Assembly (NCBI GenBank): GCA_903893795.1
Contig: CAITNO010000087.1
Location: forward strand, 1-64,000
Reading direction: 5' to 3'
DNA length: 64,000 nt
Source of the DNA: Candidatus Hydrogenedentota bacterium
GTDB lineage: Bacteria; Hydrogenedentota; Hydrogenedentia; Hydrogenedentales; CAITNO01
The notes under the pieces: generated by a model
What the model was told of the DNA's origin: nothing
The model's input: only the letters and a program-made list of their open reading frames with translations
Database searches by the model: none
Program-made: the position numbers and the translations under genes
In this document: in pieces, positions 60,946 through 64,000 of the stretch
How positions within the stretch are numbered: the stretch's first letter is position 1
How the letters are laid out: every line of letters begins with the position of its first letter

Positions 60946-63900
60946 ATGCTTCGTGGAAAGTGGGCCGTGACTCTTTTGGCCGCGTGCGCGACCATGCTGC
61001 TGCTTGCGGGCTGTCCCAAGTCCTTTTCCCTGTTGGTGCTTTCGCAGGGGCCGGGAAGCGCTGTGTGGGATCCCTCCGGCAATGCGCACACCGCGGGCAC
61101 CGTGATCACAGTCACTGCGGTTCCCACGGCAGGCGCGCATTTTGACCACTGGTCCGGCGGCCTGACCGGCAATGCGAATCCGGCCACCGTCACGCTGACT
61201 GCCGACTTGTCGGTCACGGCGGTGTTCGCGCCCAACACTTTCACGCTGGCCTACACCGCCGCCGACGGCGGCAGCATCACCGGCGAAACGCCGCAGACCG
61301 TTCTATACGGAGGCAGCGGCGCCCCGGTTTCGGCCGACGCGACGGCGGGCCACCACTTTGTGCGCTGGAGCGACGGCTCCACCGTCAACCCACGCACCGA
61401 CAGCAGCGTGACCGTCGACGTCAATGTGTCGGCGGAGTTCGCTTCCGACACCTTTACGCTGTCCTACACCGCAGGAGACCACGGCGCGATAGTGGATGCC
61501 ACCCCGCAGACCGTGGCCTACGGCGCGGACGGCACCGAAGTCACCGCCGTTCCGGCGGAGCATTGCCATTTTGTGCAGTGGAGCGACGGGGTTCTCACCG
61601 CCGCCCGCACCGACCGGGCCATCACGGCGGATCTCAATGTCATGGCCCTGTTTGCCGTGGACACATTCACGCTGGCCTATGATGCGGGGGAACACGGCGC
61701 CATAACGGGGGCAACGGCCCAGACGGTGGACTATGGCACGGACGGCACGGAAGTCACTGCCGTTCCCGCGGAGCATTGCCACTTCGTGCAGTGGAGTGAC
61801 GGCGTGCCCACCGCCGTCCGCACGGACAGCAACGTCACGGCCAACCTCAGTGTCACCGCCGAGTTTGACGTGGACACCCGCACGCTGGCCTACACGGCCG
61901 AGGAACACGGGGGCATTGCCGGCCAGGCCCGGCAGACGGTGGACTATGGCATGGCCGGCACACAGGTTATTGCCGTGCCTGAAACGGGCTATCACTTCGT
62001 GCAGTGGAGCGACGGCCTCCTGACGCCCGCGCGCAGGGACACCGGCGGTGTCACCGATATCAGCGTTACGGCCAGCTTCGCCATCAATGTGTACACGCTG
62101 ACCTATACGGCGGGCGAAAAGGGTGTGCTCTTTGGAGCAGCCTCCCAAACGGTCAACCATGGCAGTGACGGCACGTCGGTCACCGCCTTGCCCAATGAGG
62201 GCTGCCACTTTGTGCAATGGAGCGACGGCGTCATCACCGCGACCCGCACCGATGCAAACGTGACGGGCAATATCACGGTTGTGGCCGAATTCGGCAGCGG
62301 GATAGTCATTCACGTGGACGCGGACAGCACAGCGGTCGCGCCGGACGGCGCGACCTGGGCCACGGCCTACGCCGACCTCCAAACCGCCGTGGATGCCGCG
62401 CCGTACAACGCGCAGGTGTGGGTCGCGGAGGGCAAATACACTTCCGTCGAGGGCGCTGTATTGAACATGCGCGCCGCCGTGCTGGTCTACGGGGGCTATG
62501 CGGGCACAGAGGTCTACCGGGATCAGCGCGACTGGAATGCGCACAAGAGCGTCATTGACGGGCAGGACGCGCGCCGCTGCGTCGTCGGCGCCGACTATGC
62601 GGCCTTGGATGGGTTCACGGTTACGCACGGAAAGGCGGACAACGGCGGCGGCATGATGAATGGCAATGCTTCACCTGTCGTGGAAAGATGCGTTTTCGCG
62701 GCAAATTCAGCGGCGAATGACGGCGGCGGCATGTACAACAGCACTGCATCGCCAATAATCACGGGGTGCGAGTTTGTCGCGAATTCGACAGACAGAAACG
62801 GAGGCGGAATATACGTTGACAATCAATCCAGCCCGGCCATCGCAAATTGCCTGTTCAGGAAGAACTCGGCGGAGAGTGAGACGAACGGGGGCTTCGGCGG
62901 CGCTGTCTACAACGAGGGCGGGTTCTTGGAACTGATGACCGATTGTATCTTGACGGACAATTCGGCAGTCTATGGCGGTGCGCTAGCAAGCTTCTCAAGC
63001 AGTTCCTTTGATGTCACCAATTGTGTGTTCACGGCCAACAAGGCAAGATACTCCGGCGGAGGCGTTCTCAATTATAACGGGTCCTGGACAATGACGAACT
63101 GCGTCCTAGCGCGGAATTCCGCACAGGACGGCGGCGCTTATTTCAGCGTGGGTTCCCCTCGATTGACCAATTGCGTATTCACGATGAATACCGCCACTTT
63201 TGGTGGTGGTGCCCTGGTCGCCAGCGGCAACTCCCTTACGGCAGTAAACTGCACGTTCTTTCAGAACGCCGCCGCCATGGGCAGCGCACTGTATGGAGCG
63301 GACTCCGCCTCACAACGTCTGACAGGCTGTATCGTCTGGGATAACTCCGCCTCTGAAATCTTTGAGGATTATTACTATATCTTCGCAAGTGTTGACCATT
63401 CCTGCATCCATGGCGGATTTTCCGGCGCGGGCAACATTGACGCCGATCCGCTTTTTGTGGATGGGGAGAACGGCAGTTTCTTCTTGCAGCCCGGTTCTCC
63501 CTGCCTGGACACCGGCACAACAGAAATCGCCCCCGCCACCGACTTGCTGGGGCGGACGCGCCCGGAAGGTGCCGGTGTGGACATGGGAGCTTATGAGGGC
63601 GCGGTGACCGACCTTGTCACACTCACCGTGCAGGCATCCCCCGCGCAGGGTGGTGAAACCATACCGTCTGCGGGCAAGCATCAATACCCGCGCGGCGCCC
63701 GCGTGCTGCTGGCTGCCATGCCATCAGGCATGCGGTTCACAGGGTGGACCGGCGACAACACCGACATCACTACGGTCACATCCATTCTAATGGACACCGA
63801 CAAGGTGGCGACGGCGCAATTCGCACGGAACGCAGTGTATGTGGCCCCCGCCGGCAAGGGGATTCCGGACGGCACGTCCTGGGCAACGGCTTACCATGAT

Positions 63901-64000
63901 ATTCAGCCGGCCATCGATGTGGCGCCCGGTGACCACTCTGGCGAGGTTTGGGTGGCCGAGGGCAACTACACTGCCACGGTCGATCAGGTGATGGCAATGC
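60946..64000 (+). CDS. Giant surface lipoprotein with InlB-like repeats and beta-helices (partial)
   Basis: The frame is open from ATG 60946 (AGAGGAGG upstream) to the window end, over 1000 residues; the C-terminus is beyond it. Lipobox LAGC puts the acylated Cys near residue 23. Residues about 26-451 are six InlB-type repeats, each about 71 residues (for example GTEVTAVPAEHCHFVQWSDG); five are spaced exactly 213 bp. Residues about 452-885 are a beta-helix of the chlamydial Pmp type, with repeats such as NGGGMMNGNASP, NSTASP, VFTANKA and CVFAANSA. An InlB-like domain follows, then a second beta-helix that opens with DGTSWATAYHDIQPAID, like the first (DGATWATAYADLQTAVD). Probably an adhesin or glycan-binding surface protein. 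Confidence 0.82.
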   Translation, partial: MLRGKWAVTLLAACATMLLLAGCPKSFSLLVLSQGPGSAVWDPSGNAHTAGTVITVTAVPTAGAHFDHWSGGLTGNANPATVTLTADLSVTAVFAPNTFTLAYTAADGGSITGETPQTVLYGGSGAPVSADATAGHHFVRWSDGSTVNPRTDSSVTVDVNVSAEFASDTFTLSYTAGDHGAIVDATPQTVAYGADGTEVTAVPAEHCHFVQWSDGVLTAARTDRAITADLNVMALFAVDTFTLAYDAGEHGAITGATAQTVDYGTDGTEVTAVPAEHCHFVQWSDGVPTAVRTDSNVTANLSVTAEFDVDTRTLAYTAEEHGGIAGQARQTVDYGMAGTQVIAVPETGYHFVQWSDGLLTPARRDTGGVTDISVTASFAINVYTLTYTAGEKGVLFGAASQTVNHGSDGTSVTALPNEGCHFVQWSDGVITATRTDANVTGNITVVAEFGSGIVIHVDADSTAVAPDGATWATAYADLQTAVDAAPYNAQVWVAEGKYTSVEGAVLNMRAAVLVYGGYAGTEVYRDQRDWNAHKSVIDGQDARRCVVGADYAALDGFTVTHGKADNGGGMMNGNASPVVERCVFAANSAANDGGGMYNSTASPIITGCEFVANSTDRNGGGIYVDNQSSPAIANCLFRKNSAESETNGGFGGAVYNEGGFLELMTDCILTDNSAVYGGALASFSSSSFDVTNCVFTANKARYSGGGVLNYNGSWTMTNCVLARNSAQDGGAYFSVGSPRLTNCVFTMNTATFGGGALVASGNSLTAVNCTFFQNAAAMGSALYGADSASQRLTGCIVWDNSASEIFEDYYYIFASVDHSCIHGGFSGAGNIDADPLFVDGENGSFFLQPGSPCLDTGTTEIAPATDLLGRTRPEGAGVDMGAYEGAVTDLVTLTVQASPAQGGETIPSAGKHQYPRGARVLLAAMPSGMRFTGWTGDNTDITTVTSILMDTDKVATAQFARNAVYVAPAGKGIPDGTSWATAYHDIQPAIDVAPGDHSGEVWVAEGNYTATVDQVMAM
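61234..62298 (+). repeat. Five tandem 213-bp coding repeats
   Basis: Units begin at 61234, 61447, 61660, 61873 and 62086; all are 213 bp. They encode 71-residue InlB-like domains that share HFVQWSDG or a close variant. A more divergent unit precedes at about 61021. The exact spacing points to recombination-driven duplication. Confidence 0.85.

Noticed and set aside
61234-62298. Regular repeats considered as a CRISPR array
   Set aside because: Units are 213 bp, contiguous and coding, with no spacer structure; no cas genes are present.
61303-62628. Minus-strand frame with internal repeats
   Set aside because: Its repeats are the antisense image of the 213-bp coding repeats of the lipoprotein, whose frame has a lipobox, ribosome site and promoter.

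Overview
The window is GC-rich Gram-negative bacterial DNA. It is dense with secreted carbohydrate-active proteins, several of them Tat- or lipoprotein-exported, and carries a very large Ser/Thr kinase with WD40-like repeats. This mixture (sulfatase, GH29, GH10, GH172, sialidase-like proteins, Gfo/Idh/MocA pairs, beta-helix proteins, a kinase with a planctomycete-style N-terminus, many short palindromic repeats) fits a glycan-degrading member of the Hydrogenedentota, Planctomycetota or a relative. No rRNA or other decisive marker is present, so the phylum is an inference.

Layout. 0-8.7 kb: a Tat-exported TIM-barrel isomerase-like protein (minus), then a probable plus-strand operon of a secreted barrel protein, a GT39-type membrane glycosyltransferase and a glycosidase-like/beta-helix fusion that carries an in-frame repeat element. 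8.8-14.1 kb: kinase-WD40-PDZ protein and a secreted Cys-rich protein. 14.1-18.9 kb: sialidase-like protein, C45-type hydrolase and a secreted esterase with Ig-like modules. 19.1-25 kb: a translationally coupled ABC exporter with a third, anchored subunit; a nucleotide-sugar epimerase; an MFS transporter; a small orphan protein. 25.3-33.1 kb: a second GT39, a SIS-like protein, an orphan TolC, a YfcE-type phosphoesterase, a CbpA-like DnaJ and TruA. 33.2-35.6 kb: a BsuBI/PstI-type restriction-modification pair that looks acquired. 35.7-45.3 kb: a glutaminase-A-like protein, a frameshifted alpha-L-fucosidase, a TauE exporter, a second sialidase-like protein, and a tandem pair of Gfo/Idh/MocA proteins of which the second has lost its catalytic and cofactor residues. 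45.3-52 kb: a corrinoid-activation ferredoxin/ASKHA protein, a second Ig-module secreted protein, a gene-poor 1.1 kb stretch, a response regulator, an ion transporter and an HU-like protein. 52.5-60.7 kb: a GH106-like protein, a coupled sulfatase and GH10 xylanase, and DUF721, RecF and a GH172 lipoprotein on the minus strand. 60.9 kb to the end: a giant repeat lipoprotein, cut by the window edge.

How it fits together: the extracellular enzymes would desulfate and depolymerise a fucosylated, sulfated or xylan-type glycan. MFS and ABC systems and the oxidoreductase/isomerase proteins would handle the products, and the GT39 enzymes and epimerase would build envelope glycans. At least six families of palindromic repeats lie between genes, mostly at 3' ends. 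No transposase, integrase, tRNA or CRISPR array was seen.
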